NCBI GenBank assembly: GCA_022570795.1
Contig: JAKUDP010000004.1
Span: 868,001 to 932,000 of the forward strand
Source: Sphaerulina vaccinii
Taxonomy: Eukaryota; Ascomycota; Dothideomycetes; Mycosphaerellales; Mycosphaerellaceae
Direction of reading: 5' to 3'
Length of the DNA stretch: 64,000 nucleotides
The notes beneath the pieces are model-generated. The model saw only the letters and a program-made list of their open reading frames with translations, was not told the origin of the DNA and ran no database searches. Position numbers and translations under genes: made by a program. Below, in pieces: positions 42,362-53,088 of this stretch; position 1 is the stretch's first letter; each line of letters opens with the position of its first letter.

Positions 42362-43345
42362 ATGACCGACAACAAGCAAGAAATGCCTCCTCGAAACTTA
42401 CTCATATGCTTCGATGCATTCGGCACACTGTTCAAGCCACGATACCCTATAGCTCAGCAATATGGTGATGCCGCAAGATATTTCGGGTTGAGCGGCTTCA
42501 CGAACGACGATGTCGATAAAGCTTTCAAAGCAGGTATGCGCATCAATGCCACAAGATCAGAACTACATCTGAAGGAAGTCTAGCTTTGAAACAAGAGGCA
42601 AAGCAGAACCCGAACTATGGCAGGTCCCATGGAATGAATCCTGAGAAGTGGTGGACTAGCGTAAGGACTACTGCCGTGTTAGAGAAGTAGCTATTGACAT
42701 TTGCAGATCATAACAAACACCTTCAAGCCTCTGATTCCGCCCGAGCAGACTATACCAAATGGCATGATACTCAAACTACTCCAACGCTTCTGGTGTAGTG
42801 AAGGCTATACTCTCTTCCCAGACGTCCGGCCTCTGATTAGTAGGCTGCGCGATACGCACAAAGCGAATGACACGCGAGTGGTCATCGGCATCATCACCAA
42901 TTCCGATGATCGTGTCCCCGATATTCTGCGGTCTTTCGGCTTGTCCGTAAGCCGACTAAGGTACGGGAACCACACGACATCTGCTCTATACAGCGAACGA
43001 GAGCACGACATCGACTTCTCAGTCATATCGTATGATGTTGGACACGAAAAGCCCGACAAGCGGATCTTTCAGGCCGCTGAGGAAGTGCTATCGCGCAAGA
43101 CCGATGATGTTGCTGGATGGAGGAAGGTGTATGTTGGCGATGAGTATGACAAGGATGTCGTTGGTGCATTGAATGCAGGCTGGAACGCAGTCTTGATTGA
43201 CCGCGAAAGCCCTGGCCAGCGAGAAGATCTGAAATGGCTTGATGACGAGCCAGTTGGGAGTCTGTATGAAGTCTTCGAGAGTGCGAAGGCGGTCGGGTTC
43301 AGCAGCCTGGAGAAGCTGTCGCAGTGGTTGCCAGCCAAGTCTTGA
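42362..43345 (+). CDS. HAD-superfamily hydrolase (HDHD3/REG-2-like)
   Basis: Three exons (42362-42533, 42584-42660 and 42707-43345; introns of 50 and 46 nt) give about 295 residues. Motif I is LLICFDAFGTLFKP, with the nucleophile Asp but Phe instead of Asp two residues on. Motif II is VVIGIITNSDDR, the motif III Lys lies in VGHEKPDKRIFQAA, and motif IV is KVYVGDEYDKDVVGALNAGW. The helical cap contains YPIAQQYGDAARYFGL and NPEKWWTSI. This arrangement fits the HDHD3-like group. The missing second Asp argues against a standard phosphatase acid/base and is seen in dehalogenase-type HADs, so the substrate is unknown. It converges with the next gene at a distance of 94 bp. Confidence 0.82.
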
Positions 43346-43439
43346 GCGCTGGAGTGAGACGCTGCATCCCAGGGCTTCCACCGAGGCAAGGTGGCTCCAT
43401 TCCTGGTGTCTGCTCGAGTAAGGACTGGTGAGAGAGGCC

Positions 43440-44591
43440 TCATGTCTCCGGCGTACGACGCAACGCCAGAATATCAGCAAGCTTAAGCTGATTCTTCTCC
43501 CCCCATCCGGCTACACCATCTTCCACAGGCGGCCGCACCTTCACATACCAAGACCAAGTCTTCTGATCCAGCTCAGCTGGGCTCAATGTCGGAGTCCAAG
43601 AGTCATACAACATATCCAGAGCTCGTAGGAGCTTGCCCAGATTGACTTCCTTCTGAGCAATTCTCGCCGCAGCTGAAGGTCTCTTGGCTACTGGCTCGTC
43701 CTTGTTCTCTGGCGTAGCGAAGGACTTCAGTAGATAAGCACGCGCAGATTGCGGCGTATAGATAGGTAATCCACTATGATTTCCAGCCTGTGTAGCAGCA
43801 GGTTGCTTACTACTGCCAGACTTCTTCAAGGCTTCCAGGTCAAGAGCCCATAGTGGTGGACTCTCCTCATCCGTTGCTGGAGTCTTAGCTTCTTCTTGTT
43901 TCACTGCCTCGCCACCTTCAGTCTTAACAATCTTCTCAGTCTCATTCTTGACATCAGATCTCCACTCATATCCCCACCTCCTCAACACCTTAATCTCCTT
44001 CCCAGCAACCGTAACAAACGGCTGCCCTTCACCAAAGCCTTCTTCCTCTGCACTCTTGCCACTTTCTATTCCAAGATAGACCGCTCGAGATCTACTAGTG
44101 ACACTCACATAAGCCTGTGCCAAGCTCAATCTACTAGACAAAGGTTGCTCAGGCATGGTATGCTTCAGTAAAACGACCAAGAAAGCCAGCACAAGAGGAG
44201 CTCGATTCGTATGTAATACCACATCCTTCAACGCTTCAGCATCGGCTGTGTTTTCTGGCAACTTGAGGGAATCTTCGAGATCTGCCGGAGCGACGGGTTC
44301 ATTCGAGAACAGAGATTCGTTTTTGGCTTTCTTCTTCGAAGGTGTAGCAGGACTATCATCGCCAGCTGCACGCTTTTTGGACACTCGTTTCGCAGCTGCG
44401 ACGATCTGCTTGACTACTTTCTCGTCTTCGAAGATGGGCTTCAGTTCAGCAGGCTTGGTTTTCGCGAGCTTGTCGATGGAATCGAGGTTGGAAGCTTGTA
44501 GGTCCTTGATCTTGCCCATTGCGGTAGCCAGCGGTACTTTGGCATCTTGAGAGAGGAAGCGCAGAAGCGCTTGTAAGTCTGTGGCACTCAT
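43440..44591 (-). CDS. Conserved fungal nuclear protein of unknown function
   Basis: A single exon of 383 residues starting MSATDLQALLRFLSQDAKVP. The frame is open 50 codons upstream, but conserved-looking sequence begins here. The N-terminal helical part (about 1-70, DAKVPLATAMGKIKDLQ, then KPIFEDEKVVKQIVAAAKRV) resembles a helix-hairpin-helix-type module. A basic patch follows (KKRAAGDDSPATPSKKKAK), probably a nuclear localisation signal. Further blocks are LVLAFLVVLLKHTMPEQPLS, RRWGYEWRSD and, at the C terminus, TWSWYVKVRPPVEDGVAGWG, LKLADILALRR. I do not recognise a named family. A nuclear DNA- or chromatin-related role is a guess from the basic segment. Confidence 0.6.
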   Translation of the reverse strand: MSATDLQALLRFLSQDAKVPLATAMGKIKDLQASNLDSIDKLAKTKPAELKPIFEDEKVVKQIVAAAKRVSKKRAAGDDSPATPSKKKAKNESLFSNEPVAPADLEDSLKLPENTADAEALKDVVLHTNRAPLVLAFLVVLLKHTMPEQPLSSRLSLAQAYVSVTSRSRAVYLGIESGKSAEEEGFGEGQPFVTVAGKEIKVLRRWGYEWRSDVKNETEKIVKTEGGEAVKQEEAKTPATDEESPPLWALDLEALKKSGSSKQPAATQAGNHSGLPIYTPQSARAYLLKSFATPENKDEPVAKRPSAAARIAQKEVNLGKLLRALDMLYDSWTPTLSPAELDQKTWSWYVKVRPPVEDGVAGWGEKNQLKLADILALRRTPET

Positions 44592-44983
44592 TTCATGATG
44601 ATGGAATAAATGTCGGTTGATGGTTGAGTGTTTGGAAAGGGTAGAAACGCGAAAGAGACACGAGCTGAGGTCATCGACGCGAGCTGGAAGATTGGAGGAT
44701 GAAAGTTTAGGCGATTGCTCAAAACAGTTTCTCAGGTTCATTTATGTCATGCTACTTTTCCCTGCTACCTTTGCTATGCATCATCATATCTCACCTCGCC
44801 CTTTGCTTCCATCTGATCAGTCCAGCCAGACTAAATCGAGTATTCCTCCCATAGCGAACCAACCCATTCGTTGGCCGCATTAGCAAGTATCTTTGTAACG
44901 CAGACCTGTCGCCAGCGCGGTTGGTCTGTGAGCTCGGCACCCCAGTCGGTGGGAGCTCACGGAGATGCAACCCACTCCATGCT
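44592..44983. other. Intergenic, tandem minus-strand genes
   Basis: 392 bases between the start of the nuclear protein gene and the 3' end of the HsbA-type gene. Nothing is recognised. Confidence 0.45.
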
Positions 44984-45641
44984 CTAGTTCGCATAGAAAG
45001 CCTGAGCGGCAGCGAAGTCGTTGTCAATCTTGGTCAAAGCGGCATTGCCAGAGTCCTGAGCAGAAGCTGGAGCCTTTCCGAGAAGAGCGTGGCCGTAGGT
45101 GTTGGTCTTTGAGCGAAGAGTGGTAAGGGTATCTTGAACGGTTCCCTTCAAGCCAGCGCTAGTGAACTGGCTCTTCTTGTTCTCGACAGAGGTGAGAGCA
45201 GCCTCGATGGATGGAGTCAGAGTGTTCGAGATGTAGCTGATGATGGAGGAAGCCTCGGAATCGCTGACTGCGGCGGAGTTGTTTGCGTTGGTGGTTGCGG
45301 TGTCGAGATCGTCCTCGAGAGTGCTGGCTGCGTTCTGTACTGGGATAGCACCAAAGAGGCCACCAGAGAAGTTGTCGGCGGCCTTCTTGAGGGCCTGCAA
45401 AAGTAGAAAGTAAGCAAGTATCTCTGAACAATGCGAATGTGTTTCAGCAGGTTTGTCTGTAAGCTTGTCGCCACGGCAGGCTCGAGCTCAGTGAGACATC
45501 CGGAAATCTTGGGCCAGTACTGCTTACCTGTGTGTCGCTGTTGATCTTGTTGAGGTCTGACTGGATCTGGGCAGCGTCACGCTGGATCACAAGGGCCGAA
45601 GCGGCGGTGATGAGGAAGAGGAGGTTCTTGATGGAGACCAT
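44984..45641 (-). CDS. hsbA: HsbA-type secreted cell-wall protein (hydrophobic surface binding)
   Basis: Two exons (45641-45528 and 45394-44984; intron 133 nt) give 174 residues. A signal peptide is evident (MVSIKNLLFLITAASALVIQ, cleavage probably near ALVIQ-RD). The mature protein is a helical, Ala/Ser/Thr/Asp-rich HsbA domain: DAAQIQSDLNKINSDTQALK, AADNFSGGLFGAIPVQNAAS, TLEDDLDTATTNANNSAAVS, SDSEASSIISYISNTLTPSI, and a C terminus ALTKIDNDFAAAQAFYAN. Aspergillus HsbA adsorbs to hydrophobic surfaces and recruits cutinase-type hydrolases; related proteins are cell-wall galactomannoproteins and are often produced during surface growth. There are no cysteines, unlike hydrophobins. Confidence 0.88.
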
Positions 45642-47189
45642 TTTGGCTGTTGATTGTAGAGCTTGGAATGTGAGGTTGGTAGATCTGGCTGGTAGTGCTG
45701 GCTGATGATGATAATGGATTCCTGAATGTGCGAGCACTGTGCTTTTATGCTGAAATTCTTGCTATGCAATATGGTTCTGTGTTGTTGTGATGATGATCGT
45801 CCCGCGGGGCAGGAATGATACCTGCCCCTCCTGTCCAAGACTGTATTGTCTTCCAGTATGGCAGGAGTCTTCAAGAGGTCGCTCCGAGGCAGAAAGTGCT
45901 GCAGCGAAACATTGGCAGGAGTGCATAAAGCGAAGTTGATCCTTGCAGTCGGCGAATTTGGATCACGCGGCTGCACATCTCTGCTCATATCAGCTTAGTG
46001 TCAGTGGTATAGACTGCACCGCGGGAGCTCGCAGCTTGGGAGAGGTGTTGCTGGCGTGTACCTTGACAAGACGTTGCAACTAACCTTAGTCAAGCATTGT
46101 TGATCGTTGCCAGACTGTAATAAGCGCTACGCTTTTACTTCCTGCGCACAGGCACAGGTGCAAGCAGGCCACGTTGATCTGCGTGTGGTTGGCAACGTGC
46201 ACGAGCTTGAGCTTAAAGACTTCAATAATGCACAGCGTGTCTGTGCTCGGTTGTGGAATGGCAGTACTGGATAGCATCTTCAGGTCATCATTGTCTGAAA
46301 TTAGTACTAAAAGCGTGAGCCAGCAGAGGTTCACTGTATCGATACCATGGCCGCTGAGCAAGGAGAGAGCCATTGTTTCATTGTTGTCTAGTGGTGTCGC
46401 ATATGTCTGCCATGGTCTGACCGGAGACGCTCACGTCCGAAGTGATTCTCATGCGTGGTGCAATCCCGTGGTTGTGTTGCCAAGTGTCGAGCTGTGCCAA
46501 AGAGGAGTAGCTTAAGATGCGTGCGAAAACATACCAAAATTTCTCGACGTTAAGCTATTAGCTGAGCAGCTTTTCTCGGCTATAGAAGTCGTTAGGAGAC
46601 AGTACTGAGGTGAGGTGATGTTGATCACTGAGCTTCTAGCTGTTTTGAGGATCCAGGGCGCCACCAAGGCCAGCTTACAGCTCAGGTCGCGCTTTCGTAT
46701 TGACAAAGTTGACAGAAAGGTTCGGAACGCTCAGGAACACGGCAAGCAGGATTCGGCAGACTGTTCGACTACTGCAGCTGATATGCATAGCAAATCTGGT
46801 ATGGGGTATACATTTGCGGGGTGTCGACTTGGCATACTAATGAGTTATGCTAAGTGCCTCGGTGAAGAGTGCACAACAGTAGCGCGAATTCGAGGAACTG
46901 CTTATAGGCGTGCGGTCGCACGACTCTTCAGCTTCATGTCCTGACTTTGATGGTATGCTGAGTTAGGAAGCTCATGCACATGGCGAGAGATCGACACACA
47001 GCGTGAGTGGTCAGCTCGCAGCGAGCTTCCACTGACACCTTCTTGTAATGTTAGGTGACACTAACAATCCCGACTTGGCCGCGGTGGTGACATGTCGAAG
47101 AAGCAGTGGACCTCGAGGCAGAAAGGAGCGCAGAGGTAGGCAGGATGGAGCGAGCGCCGGCCTTCGCTACTCGTACTATTCGAGTCAGA
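45642..47189. other. Intergenic region, no supported gene
   Basis: About 1.5 kb containing the hsbA promoter. Open frames are short and lack protein-like composition. Confidence 0.45.
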
Positions 47190-49334
47190 TCAGCCAGCAA
47201 TGTCCTCAACCCTCAGCAAGCCATCTGCCATACCGGCTGCTGCCCAGCCAGCAACATGCAAGTTCGGGTTCCAAGCCACTGCAGTGACCGCAGTCTTTTC
47301 CTCGTAGATCGTGGTATAAATGATACCGTTCTTCGAATTCGACGAAGGCGTGCCAGTAACATTATGCAGCGTGACCTTTTCTGCCTTGTAGCCCTCCGTG
47401 ATCCTGCTGAGACCATTTGCCGCAATCTGTGTCTGCTCAGAATCTGCTTTCTCTTCTTCTGTGGGTCGTCTCCACAAATGCGAGAACCAAGTCTGTGACC
47501 AAAGCGTAGTCTTGATTCCATCAACGACACGCCGCACCGGGTTGTTGCCTACAACGTCTCCACCCACGGTGCCAGTAAGCACGAAAGGATGGCAGGGACT
47601 GACGGCCATGCAGGAGACATGACTCTTGCTTTTCAGAAGGCCGACTGTGCCGAACCATCTTCGTAGTGGGTAAGCGCGTACAACATGGTTATCTTCAGGG
47701 CTTAGTGCGCATTTGATGAATTCGTTCCATCTTATAACAGGCTGACCAATTCGACTGCGGGCAGTGAGGACTGTATTGAGTGGTGTGAATGGCGAAGCCT
47801 TGGAGAGGTCGGTGAGTCGTTCGTATCCGTCCATGGAGCTTGACATGAGCATGTGTGGATAGCTGGGCCAGCCCGAAGTCATGTCTGTGATGTAGGACGA
47901 ACTCAGACTGCCATAGATTACTGGACGCGGATTTGGCTTCGACGACTTCAGCGAATCTGCAATGTCCCATACTCCTACACAACCGTTGGCGCAGGCGACT
48001 GCTAAACGTGTAGAGCTTAGCCATGTGAATGCTGAACAGACCGTATTTGGAGGTCTGGCTTCGAACGCGCAGGTCTCGACGAGTACGTGCCCTGTTGAGT
48101 TGTCCGATGGCGGTCTGCCGACAGCCATGACTCTGATCGCACCATCACCGGAGATGAACGCGAGACATCCAAGCACTGCTGTTTGCTTCGCCGGGACTGG
48201 GCACCACTTTAGAGCCTTGACGTCGCCCACTGACATACAGATGACTTTGCAGAATCTTGGGGGCATATCTTTTGCAATATGCCCTGTAGCATCTGCTGTG
48301 AACTCCCACACTTGTATGCTGGACTCGTGTTCGGGCTGTGGTGAGAACGCTGGAGCTCCTTCTGCAGCGTCTCGTTGAGAGAGGACCGAGACTGCTAGAT
48401 AGTGCTTCGATCCAAGCTGGCCCGGTGCCCAATCAAGGCTTTGCACTTTGGCCCCCAGGTTGATGAGATATCCTGTCTTGTAGTCTTTTGCCAGATTCTC
48501 CTTCCACTTCTGGCCAGGCGCAGGAGTTCTTTCAAAGGGCGTCGCGAGGTGTAGACACTCGCGAGGCTGAAGCTGATATAGCTTCTGGTCAATGCCTCCC
48601 ATGACAATGCTTCGCACGCCATCTCCATCGAGTGGAAGGTAAGCCTGAGCATCTCCCGCATTCAACGCTTTCACGACCAGACGCTTCTTGAAACATTCCT
48701 TGCCACCTTCGTCCCAGTACCACTTCCAATTCGCCTCTGCATTGGCCATTTCGCAGTTCAATGAAGCAGGGTAAGCAAAGCCACCTGTTCCATCTTTCTT
48801 CTGCTTTCGAGACGGGAAACAAATATCGTAGCCCCACTTCTGCCTTGCTTTTGCTACTTCCGTCCAGTCACTGGTAGGTCCGAAGAAATGTAGTCTCCTT
48901 CTAGCCTTCGCCATTCGATTGTGCACGAACGAGTTGTCGAGCACACCACGCGTGAACGTCTCCAGCTCAGGATTTTCCGGCACTTTACGCTTGCCAGTCC
49001 TCTTCGGCGTGGCAAGTGCGCCTTCGGGATCTTCAGCAATCGAGATGTTATCGTCAAGTTCTCGCTCTCCAGCATTGCTGTCGAGCTCATCATCAACCTC
49101 TTCGACTTGCCCGACTTCTTCCAGCTCTGACATCTCGTCGTCGCTATGACCTGCGGACTCAGTGCCATCATGAGAGGACTCTGCAGAGGCTTCGTCGTCT
49201 TCGACATCGTCGTCTTCTGAAGTATGGCTTCCGGAGCTATTTGAGTCCAGAACCAGGTCTTCTATTCCGTCGAATGCATCAACTGTGTACTTCTTCCTTG
49301 GCGTGTCTCGCCGGGAAGACCTTAGTGAAGTCAT
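47190..49334 (-). CDS. TFC6: Transcription factor TFIIIC subunit (Tfc6/Sfc6-like WD40 protein)
   Basis: A single exon of 714 residues. The N terminus is basic (TSLRSSRRDTPRKKYTVDAFD) and followed by an acidic region to about residue 110. A conserved block reads ARRRLHFFGPTSDWTEVAKA, QKWGYDICFPSRKQKK. The remainder is a WD40-type propeller with VQSLDWAPGQLGSKHYLAVS, SIQVWEFTAD, VKALKWCPVP, GCLAFISGDGAIRVMAVG, RLAVACANGCVGVWDIADS, SYITDMTSGWPSYPHMLMSS and AVTAVAWNPNLHVAGWAAAG. Tfc6 is the B-box-side subunit of TFIIIC, needed for RNA polymerase III transcription of tRNA genes. The identification rests on the N-terminal layout plus propeller. The frame is open 20 codons upstream, but MTSLRSSRRD is preferred. 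It is divergent from PER1. Confidence 0.72.
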   Translation of the reverse strand: MTSLRSSRRDTPRKKYTVDAFDGIEDLVLDSNSSGSHTSEDDDVEDDEASAESSHDGTESAGHSDDEMSELEEVGQVEEVDDELDSNAGERELDDNISIAEDPEGALATPKRTGKRKVPENPELETFTRGVLDNSFVHNRMAKARRRLHFFGPTSDWTEVAKARQKWGYDICFPSRKQKKDGTGGFAYPASLNCEMANAEANWKWYWDEGGKECFKKRLVVKALNAGDAQAYLPLDGDGVRSIVMGGIDQKLYQLQPRECLHLATPFERTPAPGQKWKENLAKDYKTGYLINLGAKVQSLDWAPGQLGSKHYLAVSVLSQRDAAEGAPAFSPQPEHESSIQVWEFTADATGHIAKDMPPRFCKVICMSVGDVKALKWCPVPAKQTAVLGCLAFISGDGAIRVMAVGRPPSDNSTGHVLVETCAFEARPPNTVCSAFTWLSSTRLAVACANGCVGVWDIADSLKSSKPNPRPVIYGSLSSSYITDMTSGWPSYPHMLMSSSMDGYERLTDLSKASPFTPLNTVLTARSRIGQPVIRWNEFIKCALSPEDNHVVRAYPLRRWFGTVGLLKSKSHVSCMAVSPCHPFVLTGTVGGDVVGNNPVRRVVDGIKTTLWSQTWFSHLWRRPTEEEKADSEQTQIAANGLSRITEGYKAEKVTLHNVTGTPSSNSKNGIIYTTIYEEKTAVTAVAWNPNLHVAGWAAAGMADGLLRVEDIAG

Positions 49335-49691
49335 GACGCTATAAGAAGAGAGGGCAATGGAGATACTTAGCCTCCGGTCCTGATGGCCATGCACAGTCTC
49401 CGCAACTTACTGTGCTGATGTGCTGACGGGAAGGCGAAACGCGAAAATCACGCGTGAAAAGATGGGGCAGTGTGCGCGCCACCAGCAGATGGGCGTATCG
49501 AATGCCTACCACAGGATACCGCCTCTGCCAGAGTAGTGCTCAATGTCGATGTGGTCGCAATGTTGATGTCGAAACGGAAGAGAGAAGATGTGAAGTGGAA
49601 GGTTCATCTCGTCGTCTTGGAACCTTCTTGGCGAGGGTTGGAGAATCAACTTCCAACACCTCCCTCGAGTGGCTGGGCTAAATATGCTACA
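49335..49691. promoter_or_regulatory. Shared divergent promoter, TFC6 and PER1
   Basis: 357 bp between divergent start codons. No specific site is recognised. Confidence 0.4.
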
Positions 49692-50804
49692 ATGCGACCA
49701 CTTGCATGGCAGAAGTGCCGGCTGCTTCTCATAGCATGTACTGTACTCCTCTTCGCTGGAGTGACCACAGCCAGTCTGGGTGACCATCTGCCCGACTTTA
49801 GAGAATGTGTCGAAGTAAGATCACAATCAGGAGACATGCAACAGAGCATTGGGCTAAAGGAAAGGACAACATAGGACTGCAAAGAAGCCAATTGCGGTGA
49901 GAATGGCTTGAGCATACCATTCCTCCACCGCCTCCTCCTTTGGAACTGCGCCTCCGAATGCGATTACGCCTGCCAACACGTCGTAACCGAGCAACGCCTG
50001 ACCCGCGATCCACCCTACCTCTCGCCAGTCGTCCAGTTCCATGGCAAATGGCCCTTCTATCGCCTCTTCGGCATGCAAGAGCCAGCCTCGGTCCTCTTCT
50101 CCCTCTTCAACTTCCTCGCACACCAGTACGGCATTCGCAAGATACAAGAACAGATACCGTCACGATATGCTCTGAGAAAGTACTATTTGGGATTCGGATA
50201 CTTTGGTCTAGTGACCTGGACTTTCAGCATGATCTTTCATATGAGAGATAGCGGAGTCACTGAGAAGCTGGACTACTTCGCTGCAGCTGCAAGTGTCATG
50301 TATGGGATGTTCTACGCTCCCATTCGAATCTTCAGGCTGGACAGGAAGGATATCTTTGGATCAAGAACAGGGACTGTGTTGAGACTGTGGACATTGCTTT
50401 GTATTACATTGTACTTGTGCCACGTGGGATATCTTACCTTCATCAGATTTGACTATACATACAACATGGCGGCGAACGTGGCCGTAGGGTTGATCAGCAA
50501 TGTCATGTGGACGTGGTTCTCAGTGAGCAGGTTCAGGAAGGTTGGGAGGCTATGGGCTGCTTGGCCTGGTTTGATTGTCTTTTGGATCATCTTTGCGATG
50601 AGTTTGGAATTGTTTGATTTCCCGCCCTACTGGGGAATGGTGGATGCTCACGCGCTATGGCATCTGGGCACTGTTGGACCAACGGTGTGGTGGTACAAGT
50701 AAGTGCTGTTAGACGCATTTGAGGTGCTTTTGCTGACATTATTCTACAGCTTCCTCTTGAAAGATGCTTCCGAGGATCTTCAGGCAGAGCGCTTAAAACA
50801 ATAG
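49692..50804 (+). CDS. PER1: Per1, GPI-anchor lipid remodelling protein
   Basis: Three exons (49692-49814, 49875-50698 and 50750-50804; introns 60 and 51 nt) give about 333 residues. A signal sequence (KCRLLLIACTVLLFAGVTTA) is followed by a Cys-rich lumenal region, DFRECVEDCKEANCGE and WNCASECDYACQH. The hallmark VQFHGKWPFYRLFGMQEPAS precedes seven hydrophobic helices with conserved polar residues (FHMRD; FDFPPYWGMVDAHALWHLGT) as in the CREST hydrolase superfamily. Per1/PGAP3 removes the sn-2 acyl chain from GPI-anchored proteins in the ER or Golgi. Splicing at 49874 restores the second Cys of the Cys-rich motif. The protein ends LQAERLKQ after the last helix. Confidence 0.92.
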
Positions 50805-51122
50805 AATTGAGCTCTGTAGACGATACGATGTCAATTATGCTCAACCCAAGCCTTAAGCATCAATCCCAGCCCTCCTCACCTCGCAAATACCAGCTTTCTC
50901 AATTACCGAACAAGCCAGAAAGTGTATAGCACGCTGAATGCTGTGTGAAGTTAAAGTGAAAATGGAGGTGAAGCGGAAGTCACGGTTAAGGCCGCGACTG
51001 CGTGCGTTTGCTGCAAACGACAACAATGCGCACCAAGAACAATTCGCCGACCTTTGTACATCTTCCATCTGCACACTCCTGCGAAGATCTTCACGCGCAC
51101 CACCCCATTGAGACGGCACGAA
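50805..51122. other. Intergenic, PER1 to F-box gene
   Basis: 318 bases with no recognised feature, containing the promoter of the downstream gene. Confidence 0.4.
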
Positions 51123-52175
51123 ATGGATGTGACCAAAGCCGCTTTCGAAAATGGCATCCTCGATCACCAATTCTCCCTCGAGCGTAGCATCGCCGCGATC
51201 TTGAAGCTCGCCCAAGACGGCCCTCCCATACCGCCACGATTACTGCTCCCATTGGCTCAGGGAGCGCAAGAGACTATTATGAGCGCAAAGAGGCTCTTCA
51301 GCAACAACATCAGCACAGACATCTACAACCGGAGAACCACTCCATCTTCGGGCGCTGTCTCTAGAAAGACCTTCGCCATTCCCGAGATGCTCGAGTTGAT
51401 CTTGGAACGCGTGGCCCACTCCACGTCTTTGGAGCAGCTGCTGGACGTTCGCCTGGTCTGCCGCCAATTCGACGAGTGTATCATTGGATCTATCAAGCTG
51501 CAGCGCGTTCTTGGCCTCGCACCTTTCGATGATGGGTACTTCAGAGCTCCGCTAGAATTTAAACCGATAAGCCGAGTTGTCGTCCAGACCAACCGTGTGA
51601 AGTGGTATCGAACTGCCACTCCTATCGACTCCATGAAGTTCTCAGTCCGGTTCCACAACCTAAGGCTTAGCGCAGCATCGATCTGGGATCGAATGTCAAT
51701 CTGCCAGCCTCCGCTTCAAGAGATCCACTGTGCCTTCAAGGGAGACTGTGATCCCCCAACAACTATCACCGCCAAAGCTGGAGAGTTCATCACTGTGCGT
51801 GATCTTCACGAATTCGTCAGATTCGCGCATCGCAGACACCGCTATTGCTGTGACGAAGAACACATTGTTTTCAGCAAGTCCTTTACCCTCGTTCCCGATG
51901 ATCCACTCATCGCCGAGAGAAGACGGGCTGGACTCCAGGATGATGTGAATTGCAGAAAGGACACGTGGACCGAGGACTTTGACTTGAAATACCCGAGCTA
52001 CTCTACAGCACGGGCTGCCGGTAAGTGGCATCGCATAGTCAAGAGTGATGAGCTATACTAACAGTGAGAAGCTCAAGCGGCTGGTCTGCCTCTGCCAACT
52101 CGACAGGAATACCATGCATCTCTGGGGACCAGCGTGCAGAAGCTACGCGAGAATCGATTTTCCATGATGAGATAG
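51123..52175 (+). CDS. F-box-type protein (dispersed family member)
   Basis: Two exons (51123-52020 and 52072-52175) give about 333 residues. The intron has a gtaagt donor and a perfect tactaac branch 10 nt from the acceptor. The N terminus (about 1-80) is helical. The F-box reads FAIPEMLELILERVAHSTSLEQLLDVRLVCRQFDECIIGSIKLQRVLGL, the same 'IPE(L/M)LE' opening as in the tandem genes at 36-39 kb. The C-terminal half is His/Cys-containing (FVRFAHRRHRYCCDEEHIVF). The spliced tail is AQAAGLPLPTRQEYHASLG then SVQKLRENRFSMMR. Without splicing the frame would stop at 52059-52061. The SCF adaptor role is inferred. Confidence 0.68.
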
Positions 52176-53088
52176 TGATTGCGAATGGCGAGATGGACAG
52201 GGGGCTTCGGTCACGAATGCAGCGAGAAGGACGGCGTTACGATCTCACTCTACAAGCGTGCGTGTTCTCTCTGCAGGCCAGAGTCTTCTATGCCGATAAG
52301 ACTACATCCAGATGGGAAATCGGAATAAACATCAAACCAGAGACAGTGATTTTGTTACCTCATTATCTCTCCAATTTCGTCTCTACTGAGGCCCTACGCT
52401 CAGAACTGGAATCCGATTTCGAACGTATCAGATAATCAAAGACATTTACTGACTTGACCTGCTACTTTCTATAGCGGTCTTCAAGATCCTCAATCGAAGA
52501 GCGCCTTGTCTTCGACTACAGTCGACAGCTTTCCAGAACCATCGAGATGTCCCGACATACAGCTATCAGATCCGAGACTTGTTTGCTACCGTCTAACTAG
52601 TAAAAGAAAGACCAGCCCACTTACCCTCCATACCTGCGCCAGCCCGGAACCACTCTTATGCCACCATACAACCCCCTCAAACCGCCATACAAATCCTCGC
52701 CACTGCCCGCTCTCCTCGCCATGCCACCTCATTTCATGCCATACACATCCTCTCCCCTCGTCGCTCTACCAGAAGAACTCTGGCTCGTCATCATCGACAA
52801 ACACCTACCTTTCGAATCACTATCATACTGTCGCAGACCACACGGAAATTTCGTCGGATTTGTGATTGGAAGTCTCCTTCTCGAAGGGTCGCGCTTGAGG
52901 AATGCGCGGAGAGGCTGCAAGGAGGCTTTCGTGTCAAGAGTGTGGAGCGCAGAGCTCTTGTAAGGGCCGTTCAGTTTCTTTGGTAGTAGGAATACCGGAG
53001 CTGTCGTAAGTCTGTCTGTTCACATTAACAGTATCCAATACACAAGATATACAATAGTGGGTATCACATCACACTGGTCGATCATCAA
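52176..53088. other. Intergenic region with a small F-box-like ORF
   Basis: About 0.9 kb. The only protein-like frame is the small ORF at 52658-52963, listed separately. Confidence 0.4.
52658..52963 (+). CDS. Small ORF with a solitary F-box-like motif (doubtful)
   Basis: A 101-residue frame. After a Pro-rich start it contains LVALPEELWLVIIDKHLPFESLSYCRRPHGNF, which has the LPEEL...I...LP...L spacing of an F-box. It continues VIGSLLLEGSRLRNARRGC and then stops. It could be a truncated relic of an F-box gene or a small real gene. It follows the F-box gene at 51 kb on the same strand. Confidence 0.3.
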   Translation: MPPYNPLKPPYKSSPLPALLAMPPHFMPYTSSPLVALPEELWLVIIDKHLPFESLSYCRRPHGNFVGFVIGSLLLEGSRLRNARRGCKEAFVSRVWSAELL

